In this document: positions 22,768-33,384 of the stretch, in pieces | Position numbering within the stretch: position 1 is the stretch's first letter | Layout: each line of letters starts with the position of its first letter | Origin: Dolomedes plantarius | Taxonomy: Eukaryota > Arthropoda > Arachnida > Araneae > Dolomedidae | Length of the DNA: 64,000 nucleotides | Assembly (NCBI GenBank): GCA_907164885.2 | Contig: OU015492.1 | Span: 206,739,493 to 206,803,492 of the forward strand | Reading direction: 5' to 3' | The notes under the pieces: generated by a model | Databases searched by the model: none | What the model saw: only the letters and a program-made list of their open reading frames with translations | Told to the model about the DNA's origin: nothing | Translations under genes and position numbers: made by a program

Positions 22768-23336
22768 GTCTCATTGAAATACGTATGATATTAAGAACCG
22801 GCCATTTGTCTATATTTTTCAAATCTTGCTTCTAAACAATCAGTCTGAATTTTTCCACTTGAAATATATGATATTTTGCACTCATCGATACAGTAACGGG
22901 TTAATTTTAATATCCCATGCGAAGTCTGAACAAGGGATTTGTGAGTTTCTTTAGAAAATGCACCAGTAGTGCAATTTATGTTTTCCCTTGTACCAAGACA
23001 AATTAGAAATTTATTTTAAAATAAATATTTTTTCATCAAATGTATCCCAATTAAGTGGTCCCATAAACACATTTCTTTGATGAAATCCTTTTATTGACAG
23101 TTTTTACATTAAAAATATCCCACCATTTACAAGTTATTTCAATACACTTTGCTGTGTCATCAAAATGTGGAACAAATACTTTCTCTTGGGTTATTATTTG
23201 GTTCAAAATCTTTTCTTTGAATCGCATGCAGCCAGTTTTGAATATTTTCCTTCCCTTTTGGAAAGGAAAATATTGAGACTTTAGGTCCAGTAAGATCATT
23301 TCCCTTACACAATGGGACACAGCATCTGCTTGGCAT

Positions 23337-23629
23337 ATTCTGAAATAAAATGCAAAAGAACAACAAATTATTTCATACAAATTCCACACCTTAAAGTTAC
23401 AAATTCTAACATATAGTTTGCACTAGTTATTATACTGTTAAATGCTTTACAAAGTGCAAGTAAAACTATTTATTAGTACAACTAAAATCAGCAATATATA
23501 TATATATATATTTATATATAAAACTCAAGGCGCAACAGTCCGCTGTGGACAAAGGCCGGCAGCCAAAGGTGGCGTAGTGGTTTTCAACCACTACGCCACC
23601 ACTTTCAACCACTACGCTACATATATATA
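23337..23629. other. Spacer with inverted short repeat
   Basis: AT-rich spacer. At about 23577-23620 the phrase CAACCACTACGCCACC and close variants occur two or three times, and the inverted GGTGGCGTAGTGGTTTTCAA lies just before. This makes a small hairpin next to the Tc1 element. Confidence 0.4.
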
Positions 23630-24590
23630 CACTCAAGAGCCAAAACATTATGACCACCCCTACATTTTGCAATGAATTCGCCTGGATGACGTGGAAGGCA
23701 CGTGATCAGGTGGAAGTGGTATTTAACTGCTGCTGGAGAGTCTGAAGAATCATTCTTTCACTTACTTCTGTGTGTGATGAGAAAGGCTGCGGATCTAAGC
23801 GACTTTGATAGAGGGCAGATTGTAATGGCTCGAAGGCTCGGAACAAGTATTTCCGAACCTGCACGACTCGTGGGTTGTTCGCGACCTACAGTTGTTAGTA
23901 CTTATGCAAAGTGGATGAATGACGGTGAAACCAGCAGTAGACGACATGGTGTTGGACGTCCACACGCTATCAAAGAAAAAGGTCGTCGGAGACTGTTTCG
24001 CATGGTGAAGCAAAACCGAAGCCAGGCAGTGGCTCAGCTGACAGCCCAATACAATGCAGGGCCAAGTAGAATAGTATCGCAGCACACTGTTCAGCGGACA
24101 CTGTTGGATATGGGGATACGCAGCAAACGGCCCACTCGTGTGCCTTTGATGACCAAGCGTCATCGCCAACTGCGCCAGCGCTAGGCCCGGGAACTAAGCG
24201 ACTGGTCCATGGATCAGTGGGAGAGAGTTGCCTGGTCAGATGAATCACGGTTTGTCATTCATCACGCCTATGGCCGTGTCAGAATACGCCGTCTTCCAGG
24301 CGAACTGTTGCTCCCTCAATGTACAGTAGGTCATACACAGGCCGGTGGTGGCCGTATTATCCTTTGGGGGACGTTCTGTTGGGCGTCTCTGGGACCCGTG
24401 GTTGTGGTAGAGCAGGCCATGAATGCTACAGGGTATCTGAACATCATTGCGGACCAGTTGCACCCTTACATGGTTGCAACTGGTCCGTATGCAACCACCG
24501 TAACATTTGATGCCCTCTGTTTTTCTAGCTGGAAATGGAATGTTCCAACAGGACAACGCCCCGTGTCACAAGGCTCACCAGGATCATCAA
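23630..24590 (+). mobile_element. Tc1-type element, 3'-truncated
   Basis: The 5' end CACTCAAGAGCCAAAACATT follows TA at 23628-23629 inside a TATATA run, a typical Tc1 left end. The element carries a transposase pseudogene and then breaks off after the second catalytic aspartate. The 3' terminus is absent and is replaced by Tigger sequence (24591-25234). Confidence 0.8.
23777..24590 (+). pseudogene. Tc1-type transposase, broken and truncated
   Basis: The start [20 protein letters not shown] opens a paired helix-turn-helix DNA-binding region ([15 protein letters not shown] ... [20 protein letters not shown]). It is followed by WERVAWSDESRF (first catalytic D) and IILWGTFCWASLG. An in-frame TAG lies at 24182-24184 between QLRQR and ARELSDW. 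After LHPYMVATG a short extra segment shifts the frame, so FQQDNAPCHKAH (second catalytic D, about 24540-24575) reads in another frame. The region with the third catalytic residue is missing. Inactive. Confidence 0.9.
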
Positions 24591-25231
24591 CGGCCGAAAA
24601 ATAAGTATTTAAGGGTAGTCATGGATGGTTCGAGAAGCAAATATCATGGGACTGGAGGATAACAATGATATTGAGGAGCTTGTGGAAGAGCACAACCAAG
24701 ATCTGACCCCCGAACAGCTAATAGAATTTGCAGTGTCTTTCACAGCAAGCAGTTAACTGTGGAGAAGGACGAAGAAACAGCAAAGAAACAATTTTCTGGC
24801 GCAATAACAGAAATGATGAAAGCATGGGAAACTGTTGCATCGTAAGTTATAAAGCATCACTCTGATAAGACGGTGGCTATGCGCGCTATAAATTAATTCA
24901 ATGACAATGCGCTGACACATTTTCAGCAAATTTTGATGCGCCAAGAAAAACAAATGTTTTTAGATAGCTTTCTAGTAAAAAAATTAGATATGTGTCATAA
25001 ATTAGATAATAATAAACTACATATGGATGATTTTGCTCCTTAAGAATTTATGTATAAGGAATTTTCTTTAAATAATAAACGTTACATCTAAAAAATTTTG
25101 AATATTTTTTGGCATGGAACGCATTATCGTATTTTAAATTAATTTATGTGGGAAAAATTATTTCGCTTAACGAGTGTTTCGCATTACGAGTATGACTCTA
25201 GAACGAATTATGCTCGTTATGCGAGGATCCA

Positions 25232-25234
<3 letters not shown>
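24591..25234 (+). pseudogene. Tigger (TIGD1-like) transposase, 3' end only
   Basis: The reading NNDIEELVEEHNQDLTPEQL continues in shifted frames as VEKDEETAKKQFSGAITEMM, KAWETVAS, HHSDKTVAMRAI, FNDNALTHFQQIL and MFLDSFLVKK. This is the C-terminal tail typical of TIGD1-like jerky/CENP-B-type transposases (DDE_1 family). It ends at a Tigger-type terminus, GCGAGGATCCACTG then TA (25235-25236). The DNA-binding and catalytic domains are absent. The 5' side joins directly to the truncated Tc1 transposase. Confidence 0.8.
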
Positions 25235-25293
<59 letters not shown>

Positions 25294-25322
25294 TATACAT
25301 ACATTATACATACATACATATA
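25235..25322. repeat. (TA)n and TACAT-rich microsatellite
   Basis: The TA run starts at the target site of the Tigger end and passes into CATTATACATACAT units up to the next Tigger MITE. Confidence 0.9.
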
Positions 25323-25474
25323 TAGTGGAATCTCGATCGATCGTTTTCAGATCCATCGTTTTTCCGCATGTGTCGTTCATTTTATCCAGTCCCAAAGATC
25401 ATGTTGCTTTGTTATGTTTCCTCATCTATCGTTCATTTCAATCGGTCCCTTGAAAAACGATAGATCGAGATTCC

Positions 25475-25478
<4 letters not shown>
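25323..25478. mobile_element. Tigger-type MITE (CAGTGGAATCTCGATC family, copy 2)
   Basis: Ends TAGTGGAATCTCGATCGATC (one base change from family) and AACGATAGATCGAGATTCCT...CTG are bounded by TA. At 156 bp it is a close relative of 16272-16443 in the opposite orientation. Confidence 0.85.

Positions 25479-25533
<55 letters not shown>
25479..25533. repeat. (TA)n microsatellite
   Basis: The TA run joins the Tigger MITE target site to repeat X. Confidence 0.95.
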
Positions 25534-25536
<3 letters not shown>

Positions 25537-25592
25537 GGGATAGCCCGTATTCTTGGGATACATGCTATCTCACCCCGTAAGGAAAAGGTTAA
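25534..25592. repeat. Short unnamed repeat X (copy 2)
   Basis: GGGATAGCCCGTATTCTTGG then GATACATGCTATCTCACCCC and GTAAGGAAAAGGTTAA. It is the inverse of the copy at 16209-16250, and both sit next to a Tigger MITE across a (TA)n tract. Confidence 0.65.
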
Positions 25593-26685
25593 CAGATTAT
25601 ATAATGTGGGATTTATAAAAGCGAAATAAAAAAATCATTGTATACAAATTGGTTTAAATATCTTTAAAAAAATCTTTACGTATCATGTAAATATTAGTTT
25701 AGAGCTGTGCTTCGAATCTTTTATAATAATTGCAAAACCAGAAGAATATTTAGTAAATGAAAATAATTTTCATTTACTGAATAAAACCAGATACTACTTC
25801 TAAAAGATTCCTGAGCCTATACCTTCATTGAATATTATTTATCCCAGAGGGATAAATCTCATTTGTATTCATTAATCTTGCTTGTTGTAATGATAACCTC
25901 CTAGATAGCCAACTCGGTAGAGTAGCTTTGAATAGCCCTCCCATAGACTACTATTGCATCGATTGTAATCAGTGGTCCAAATATTGATATGAATGAATGA
26001 TTGCTCTGTTTGTCTCCCTTGAGCTTTGGTACCTTTTGTTCTCTATGGAGTGCTCCAATATTCAGCATCTGTTGATTATTTGGTGTTCATTGTTTTGTCA
26101 TTGAAACCACAGGATTACAAAATTTTGAGGTTCGTTCGAAAATTATTGGATCTGAAATTGTATATAAATGGACTGTTTTTCATTGAAAAGTACACGATGG
26201 ACGAAGGAGATTTCTAAAGCCCCACTACCATAACAGCAATATGTATGAATATATCAGGTTTGTATTCACCAAAGAAATAGGTAGGTATGGGAGTGAATTC
26301 ACTGAAAATGGAAGTTATTTTCCGTGGGCTGACAGTGATCTTTCAATTGAAAATTAATATTATTAATCTCCAGGACTTTTTAAATTGTGTCTTCGCCCTC
26401 CAAATATAAACGAACGGGAATATTCTGAGTAAATGTCTTCCTAACAGATACTTAAATGGAACTATATGTTAAATAAATTAAAGGAAAATCTATTAAAAGT
26501 ATTTCAAATTTTGCTGCTAATTATCCTCATAGTGTTCCGCACAATCAGTTAATTGTCTGGATATTTCTTGAGCAATACCTGAAATTTCTTTTTTCTTTTG
26601 CTTTACAATTGCACTTATAACTTCCCTTGATGAAATTTCCATTAGTCCCCATTCCAGCATAACAACTGAATTTAGGATAGAAGCT
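25593..26685. other. Unassigned AT-rich sequence
   Basis: Nothing convincing. A weak A-box-like string (TAGCCAACTCGGTAGAG) at about 25917 has no matching B box. The short frame 26026-26217 has no recognised domain. Confidence 0.35.
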
Positions 26686-27620
26686 TAGACACTTAGATAG
26701 ATACTTAGGTAGACACACTTAGACACTTAGATAGACACACTTAGATAGACACTTCGATAGACACACTTATAGAGATTTAGCTACTTCTACCCACACTTGG
26801 GTGTATATAATTTGAAGTGGCACTCTAAATGTGTTTGATACAAGCACAGTTTATACATGAAACAATGTTTATTTTAAATGTTTGCACATATGTAGATTTT
26901 GCTTTTCAACAACGAGCATACGTATTACTTGTACGGATATATAAATACAGCTTTCAAGAACAATATATTTTTCAATACTCACGAACAGTAAGTCAACCAG
27001 CAGTTCTGCCACCTAAACTTTGGGCCCCCTAAGCACAAGCGCCGGTCAACACCTGGAGCTGCTTCCCTCTTAGCTCCCTTAACTCGCTTATCTATCAACT
27101 TTTTTTTTAATCAAGCTGCATGGTATTTATACCAGGCGCGTATGCCGAAATTAGCATATCTCAAGCAGCTTCTTTAATTTATTCACTTAAAAGTTCGATT
27201 CTTGTGAATCGAATATTATGTATACCTTACACACTCTTATCGAATAGACATACTCTTATAGAAGTCGATAGACACACTCTTATCGAATAGACACACTCTT
27301 ATAGAAGTCGATAGACACACTCCTATAGAAGTGTCTTAGATAGAAGCTTAGACACTTAGATATTTCACTTAGTTATTGACACTTAGATAGACACTTTAGA
27401 CTTAGATAGACACACTTAGATAGACACTTCGATATACACACTTAGATAGACTTTATTGACACTTAGATATACACTTTAAACTTAGAAAGACACATTTAGA
27501 TAGACATTTAGATAGAAACACTTACATAGACACTTGGATAGACACTTAGATAGACTCTATTGACACTTAGATAGACACTTAGATAGACTCTATTGACACT
27601 TAGATAGACACATAGATATT
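26686..27620. repeat. Minisatellite of TTAGATAGACACA-like units, interrupted by an LTR
   Basis: Units close to CACTTAGATAGA (12-14 bp), with variants such as CTCTTATAGAAGTCGATAGACA and TTTATTGACACTTAGATA, fill 26686-26767 and 27233-27620. The two blocks are split by the solo LTR at 26768-27231, whose target duplication (CACT) is part of the unit. Confidence 0.9.
26768..27231 (-). mobile_element. Solo LTR (family L1, copy 2)
   Basis: It is colinear with the LTR at 21741-22217 over its whole length, including CTTCTACCCA, TTTGGGCCCCCTAAGCAC, a palindrome-like GGTATTTATACC and the TATACCTTACA end. It is flanked by the 4-bp duplication CACT (26764-26767, 27232-27235). The left terminus has decayed (TATAGAG for TGTAGAG). 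Confidence 0.8.
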
Positions 27621-28897
27621 TCATCATTCACAATATTTATTTCATTGTAAAAGAGAAATTTTGTCGAAGAACCTTTCAGAATCTACATCTTAAAAAAAAA
27701 AAAAAAAAATCGGTGATATCTTTTAGATAACACATACTGTAATAATGCAATACTGCGTTACAATTATTGAAGTTGTTTGTAACTTGATAAAAAGTCTATT
27801 GTACACATGAATTGCATAATAGGCTTTATAAATTTAGGTTACCACAAATAAACTATAGTTCTAAAATTCATTTACATTGAAAAGTTTTTATTTTCAATAC
27901 AGAGTTGAATTTTTACAGCATAACATCAGAATATAACATAGCCAAGATTTAAAAATCACATCATTGCTATAATCGTCATAGACACAAACATGATAAAAAC
28001 ATTATCTTCGGTGTAAGAACAGCTGCGAAGACCAAAATGAAGCGACAGGGTAAACTTATATGATATCAAATGTGAAAGCTCCGTGCAACTTGTATCATGT
28101 CTGAAATACAATCCAAAACTTCTGCTATCACTTCATCTTTATCGTTTACAAAGATTAATTGCTCGATTATAACGCAGAGAAAGAGAAAAAAAAACGGCAT
28201 TAAGCATCTCTAAAAAGAAAATCTGTACTGCTGATAAAGAATATACATAAGCAATACAACAGCACGAGAAAAAAGAAAAGCAAATAAAGCATCAAAATCT
28301 ACGCAAATAAAATATTAAAAAAGGCACGCAATTAACGTTAATGATACCGTGCTAAATCGCAACGCATTTCAGCTTATAACCAGTTCTAACGTTAGAAAAT
28401 CACTAATTATAGCTTGGAATGCTGAATGATGATACATAATAATAAAAAAAATAAAATTTGAAATGATGAATCACGTAATCGATAATTAAATACAAAGTAT
28501 AATAAGCTAATATGTAAACACGAAATAAACATGAAACAAGTTCTTTTAATATGCTATCTTACCATATCAAAATTATGGCTAAATAGTCTGTAGCTAAGAA
28601 TCATCACTACGTCGATTGAAATTATAATGTAGATTCCCATGCATAACATTACAAGACATTAAATTAAAGCTGTATCTAGACACAATAAAACATCAACTAT
28701 CCTCTAACCAAAAACGATTTAAATGATACATGATGATTGACTAAGCATAACTACATAACATTACGGTTAATGTTTCTCTGTATTTTTTTTTTCCTGTTCG
28801 AAAAAATTTAATACAGAGCGATCGTCTATAATCATGAAATTTCTAATTATATCTTAGCTACTTAACAACTACACAGACAAAATAACAAAATAAAATA
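27621..28897. other. Unassigned AT-rich sequence
   Basis: No open frame of note and no element ends. An A18-type homopolymer is at about 27690-27708. A minus-strand AATAAA near 27885 could be a polyadenylation signal, but no gene leads into it. Confidence 0.4.
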
Positions 28898-29487
28898 CAG
28901 TCGAACCTCCATATATCGAACTTCCACATATCGAAATTTTCTATATATCGAACTCTTAGCAAATCTCCATGTTCATTACATAGAAAAATTGTTTCTATAT
29001 ATCGAAAAAATCTCTATATATCGAAATTTTTTTCAAGACAAATTGGGAGATTTTATTCCTCTTTAGAATAAAATCTCCCAATTTTTGGCATTTGAAACAA
29101 TACATCGTGGACTTCAATTCGCGGAAAATGTTCCTGATTAAGTTTTAGTGGACTGAATGAATACGAACATTTCTTTGAACTTTCCGCCAAGCTGGCTGTT
29201 CAGCAAGATATTCGTATTTTTTTTATAAGAATCTAACTGTGATCATTGTAACCACTGTCTGAATTATTGTTTTTAAAGGTATGTAGTACTCAATAAATCT
29301 TTCATATTAATTCATTTTTTAGTTATTAACTTTCATTTAATGGAATTCGCATATAAATTAGAAATGGAGTCTCGTATACGAAAATTGGCTTAAATTTTTT
29401 CAGGAGAATTATGATAAAGCTAAGCTCAATTCTATATATCGAATTTTTTCCGGCAATTAGCTACTTCGATATATGGAGGTTCGACTG
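28898..29487. mobile_element. Pogo/Tigger-type element (TATATCGAA family)
   Basis: Inverted ends CAGTCGAACCTCCATATATC and complement are flanked by TA (28896-28897, 29488-29489). The motif TATATCGAA is iterated at least four times in the left 140 bp and appears again at the right end, as expected for transposase-binding sites. There is no coding region in the 590 bp. Confidence 0.85.
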
Positions 29488-29504
29488 TATTTTTAATTTA
29501 AATA

Positions 29505-30425
29505 CAGTCGAACCCCGTTATAGCGAACTTCAAGGGACTAAAGGTTTTGTTCGCTATATCCGGTGGTTCGCTGTATTCGAATCGTTAAGAAAAATGTTGG
29601 AGTTCATAAAATGTATAACTCATTAGTTGCTAAGTGTATTCAATAATGATGTATTAAAAATAATAAAATCTATTAAAAATGATCATTAATGAATTAAATT
29701 GACTAAAATCGATTACATTAAACTGACACAATACTAATTAAATTACCTAAAAATGAAGACAAATGGAAATAAATTCATTTTACCTTCAACTGTTGCTCCC
29801 TGTTTTGATACAGAAATAATCGGTAATCTTCTGTTGACGTGATACCAATTTCAAAAGCGTTTTATGAATTTCTTTGTCCAATACATCAAATGACTCCAAC
29901 ACTATTTCTTCCACTGTTGTGTAGACAAAAACTTATTAATTACACGCATCGCTGCTGTAGCATCTGAGATGGTGAGAATTTCTCCTCTTCATCAGCATCA
30001 GATGCAGAATCTGAAATTTCAGAATGATTCATTTTAATTTCTTCCACAATATGTTCATCAGTCGGATTTTCACATGTAATGACTTCATCATCACATGTTT
30101 CGAACAATTCCATATCACAATATGAGAGTGATGAAATTTCGTGCTTTTCTACCCACATCGCGATAGGTAAATCTTCATCATCTTCTTCTTCAACATTCTT
30201 TGTTTCTTCAAAATTCAATGTAACTTCAACATTCTTAAAAAGAAAAAAAAATCAGTAGTCAACTAAAATAAAGGTTCATTATAGCCGATTCTTAAGATTT
30301 CGGAGGTTCGGTATAAAAGTATAAATTAGCTATAAATACAATAGGAAAACGGCAGGACCAAAATTTTCGTTCCTTATATCCGTGAGTTCGTTATATACTG
30401 GGTTCGCTATAACGGGATGCGACTG
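29505..30425 (-). mobile_element. Pogo/Tigger-type element (GCGAAC family) with coding remnant
   Basis: Ends CAGTCGAACCCCGTTATAGC and the complement of GCTATAACGGGATGCGACTG are flanked by TA (29503-29504, 30426-30427). It begins only 17 bp after the previous pogo element. The minus strand keeps a transposase C-terminal remnant (29790-30218). The 338-bp element at 5643-5980 is a deletion derivative of the same family. Confidence 0.85.
29790..30218 (-). pseudogene. Jerky/TIGD-type transposase, acidic C-terminal remnant
   Basis: A 92-residue frame (29940-30218) is rich in E and D (VEEEDDEDLP, SDASDADEEEKFS-type runs). Past it, in shifted frames, come DATAAMR-like, LESFDVLDKEIHKTLLKL and RQQKITDYF, which match the tail of jerky/TIGD transposases (ALDVLD..I..TL...RQKKITDFF). 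A T-rich stretch ending TTTTTAAG before the frame could be an old splice acceptor. Catalytic and DNA-binding parts are absent. Confidence 0.65.
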
Positions 30426-30427
30426 TA

Positions 30428-31510
30428 TATGATTAAAAAGTAACTGCTTGTACTTCTTGTTTTCAAATCCATAGTAAAAGAATGGTTTGCTTTGTTTTTC
30501 TCCAAATTGCGATGCTTCAGTAGTAGCTCATTTTCGAGTCAGAGAGAAATATAAATAAATAATAATAGATAAGGTGGTCTTAGTGTGGATTCGAAAAATT
30601 GCTACAGAGGCAAAACGTAGGCTCAGATTTTAGGGTAAACACAGAAAAAGGTGAATCTTGAATATATATTTTTTTCTGTAATTTTGTTTATTTATAAGAT
30701 AAATTCAGTCCATAACTGTCTGTAACTAGCAACAATTTGTGATCAAAGATAAAAATTGCATATTTTGCTCTTAAATTAACAACAAATATTCTTTAAGATA
30801 CTGAAACTCATATTAGTTCCAAGTATTACCATCGTTTACAGAATTTTTGATTTACGAGTATTCTATCGTAGGACATACAAGTATTTGAAAAACCTTAAAT
30901 TTATAAAGATAATTTTACATGCTCTAATTTTATCAATACAACACAAATCCCATTAATTTTCGTGGCTTTTCGCTAATTCATACCATTTTTAGAATTGAAA
31001 GAGGTTTCAAAAGTTAGTTTTCAGTTTGTTTTAAAGAGGAGTTTTGACGGAACAGTATCATGATTGTTATAACATGATCAATATGTTTATCTAAAAAAAT
31101 AATAATTTTCAGACAAATTTTTTCAGAAAGAGGAAATTTGAACCGTCGCGTCGGGAACTTTTATCTGTTTCACGTTATTTGTATAAATTTCCGAGATCTA
31201 TTGTTTTTCCTTCATGAAATACACATGTCACACAAAAAACACATATTTTTATTGTGGTATGCATTCGCTTGTTTGCTTTTAATAAAAGGCATAGATATTG
31301 AATGATTTTATAGGTACTTATGTATAATCCATGGAGCTACTGATTTCAATTTAAAGTAACACCATATTAATGTATTACTCTAAACTGTCTAGAAATAGCC
31401 TTCACCCTAGCAGTACTTTTACTAGATTTAAGCCTCAGCCAGTGTATACTGATTACCATTAATAATAGTTTCCCTTCTGTAAATGTTGTGATTTCGCCAA
31501 TGAAAGTACT
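30428..31510. other. Unassigned AT-rich sequence
   Basis: No coding, no tRNA-like boxes and no element termini are recognised. Confidence 0.4.
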
Positions 31511-31518
31511 CCCCACTG

Positions 31519-31700
31519 CAGTGGAGTAGCGAGGGGGTTGTCAAGGGGGTCTATCATGCCCCGGGCGCTACTCGCAGAGGGGCGCCAAATTGTCCTTTTC
31601 ACTAATTCTATATATTATATTACTATATGTTTTTCGGGGGGGGGGGGGGCGCCAAAATGGTATCGTGCCCCGGGAGCTAGTTATGCTCGTTACGTCACTG
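31519..31700. mobile_element. hAT-type MITE, GTGGCGTAGCGAG family (copy 2)
   Basis: Ends CAGTGGAGTAGCGAGG and ...TCGTTACGTCACTG are flanked by the perfect 8-bp duplication CCCCACTG (31511-31518, 31701-31708). It contains a single copy of the ATATTACTATATGTTTTTCG segment that is tandemly amplified in the copy at 41466-41981. Confidence 0.9.
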
Positions 31701-31708
31701 CCCCACTG

Positions 31709-32239
31709 CAAATATTCCACCATAGTGTTCTTCTAATGGCGCATCCACACACATGCAGACATATCTGCAGTAAGCACCCCCGACTCCTCTTGACACATTT
31801 GGGGGTCGATTAGTCACGCTCCTCCCCCCAAGCGATGTGTGAAGGAACACTAGACTGTCTTCCAGACATTCCCCCATTTAGAACCCCCCCCCCAGGTCCC
31901 CCGTGTCTCTTTGATGAACTGGGAAAAACCGCTTGATCGAGGGGGATCGCTGCAGAGCGCTCTGCCCCATAAATCACTATTTCCCCCCCAGAATTCTGTG
32001 CAGTGCAGATGTGTGTGGACACAGTATAAGAACGTGTGACGACGTACATTGAATTTTTAAACTCCTTTTTAAATTCCCTTTTCAAGACTATCTTATACTT
32101 TCCGTTTACGTTCCATAGTTTTGTTCTTCGGTAGGAAATAGAAAGTGATGGAGTTCTGTCAGAAATAAAAAAACAGAGAGGTAGAGCAATTTATAAAATT
32201 ATGACTTTTCCCGCATAGGCATATACCAAGTCGAGCCAC
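31709..32239. other. Unassigned, locally GC-richer sequence
   Basis: Overlapping minus-strand frames (31695-31877, 31810-32085) contain C-run-derived proline/glycine tracts and no recognised domain. Confidence 0.3.
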
Positions 32240-32310
32240 ACACATGGTGTTGTGGTTAGCGTCGTGAGTTTCCCCGCAGTGGGTTTGGGTTCAAATCCCG
32301 AATAAGGCTT
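32240..32310 (+). mobile_element. tRNA-like head of a SINE
   Basis: TGGTGTTGTGGTTAGCGTCG (A-box region) and GGGTTCAAATCCCG (B box, 32288-32301) lie at tRNA-like spacing. The sequence runs directly into the triplicated body at 32291-32698, so this is a SINE head and not an independent tRNA. Confidence 0.65.
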
Positions 32311-32698
32311 GGTCGTTATCATGTTGTCTTCTCGTTGGGAGCAATGTTGGCTCACCTAAATGGTGCTTCCATGGTAGCCATCAGGACTTCGCGGTAAATA
32401 ACAAAAAGGCGAATGTCTCACGAGGTTCAAATCCCGAATAAGGCTTGGTCGTTACCATGTTGTCTTCTCATTGGGAGCAATGTTGGCTCACCTAAATGGT
32501 GCTTCCATGGTAGCCATCAGGACTTCGCGGTAAATAGCAAAAAGGCGAATGTCTCACGATGTTCAAATCCCGAATAAGGCTTGGTCGTTACCATGTTGTC
32601 TTCTCATTGGGAGCAATGTTGGCTCACCTAAATGGTGCTTCCATGGTAGCCATCAGGACTTCGAGGTAAATAACAAAAAGGCGAATGTCTCACGAAAA
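32291..32698 (+). repeat. SINE body present three times in tandem, 136-bp unit
   Basis: TCAAATCCCG occurs at 32291, 32427 and 32563, an exact 136-bp period. Units carry GAATAAGGCTTGGTCGTTA, TGGGAGCAATGTTGGCTCAC, ATGGTAGCCATCAGGACTTC and AAAAGGCGAATGTCTCACGA and differ at only a few sites. Each unit includes the B box but not the A box, so the array is head-to-tail internal amplification. Confidence 0.95.
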
Positions 32699-32699
32699 C

Positions 32700-33285
32700 T
32701 CCACTAAAAAAAATAATAAATGACTAAATACCATGTCGAAAAATTTATGCAGGAGAAATACGAAAGCTGCAGGAATATCTAGACATCAAATACGCGATGA
32801 TTTTCGGGTATTCAGCGTATGAAGAATAATGACTAAATTAACCTTGATTAGCTTTTTTTCCTCAATTACGAAACTCTTAACCTTTCTGGAAACACCTTTA
32901 AGCAGCAATTACTTGCAACTGCTTGTACCCGAGTTTTTAATCTGCTTATAACAACTACCAGCTGCGTGGTTTCACAGCCCGTAACTCCGAATTTCATTTC
33001 TTCGACTTTTATTTTTTTTCCCCCGGAATAAATTAAACTCCATCTCTGTGACAGTCGTAGAGGTGCATTTAAATACCCAGTAATCCAACTGATAAATGCA
33101 CGACAAATGACTTAACATCTACTTACATTAATAGGACCTGAGAGAAAGATACATTCAATGTGATTAATTACGACTTTAATAAGAAATAGGGCAATCATTA
33201 TCAGTAACGATTTTTGTCGTACTTTCTCAGAGTCGTAGTTCACCGATATATTCTGGCACACTGAGAGTAAGTAAAGAATTAATGC
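32700..33285. other. Unassigned AT-rich sequence
   Basis: No coding or element ends are recognised before the inverted duplication at 33286. Confidence 0.35.
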
Positions 33286-33384
33286 TCGTTAATACCCCTC
33301 TTTAATCCGATGACGGATGGTAAGTTATTAACGATATTAATGGTAACTCGTTACGAAAGAGATTTATTTATTAATGGGTGACAT
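33286..33384 (+). repeat. Inverted duplication, left copy
   Basis: About 99 bp beginning TCGTTAATACCCCTCTTTAA and ending at GGGTGACAT recur in reverse complement at 35929-36029 with only about three differences. Here the flanks are ordinary single-copy-looking sequence, so this is probably the source copy. Confidence 0.9.

Larger units (their letters stand above)
21440..23336 (-). pseudogene. P-element-like (THAP) transposase pseudogene
   Basis: On the minus strand, segments of a THAP9/P-element-type transposase appear in the correct order, in changing frames. A THAP zinc-finger N-terminus begins MPSRCCVPLC and then has FSFPK (from 23336). LKLTRYCIDECK, SGKIQTDCLEARFEKYRQ lie at about 22790-22900. 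Next comes DINEAKITN... LPVITYLAGYCSHTVNKKLK at about 22310-22420. The C-terminus FNYIIVNFLL...CPNGHDGDFVCK...STNIMLKKNC is at 21479-21712. The THAP CxxHF site reads ICSTF, so a zinc ligand is lost. A solo LTR (21741-22217) and a hAT MITE (22581-22767) split it, and the RNase-H-like centre is largely missing. Clearly inactive. Confidence 0.85.

Noticed and set aside
23160..23366. THAP-domain frame as a host gene
   Set aside because: Downstream pieces match P-element/THAP9 transposase in changing frames and the zinc site is broken, so it is a transposon fossil.
25900..25980. tRNA-like TAGCCAACTCGGTAGAG string
   Set aside because: No B box and no pairing stems follow.
27860..28900. 3' untranslated region of a minus-strand gene, suggested by AATAAA and T-rich sequence
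   Set aside because: AATAAA is expected by chance in such AT-rich DNA and no coding sequence lies upstream on that strand.
31695..32085. Pair of minus-strand frames in a GC-richer stretch
   Set aside because: They overlap a MITE end and C-homopolymers, and no domain is recognised.
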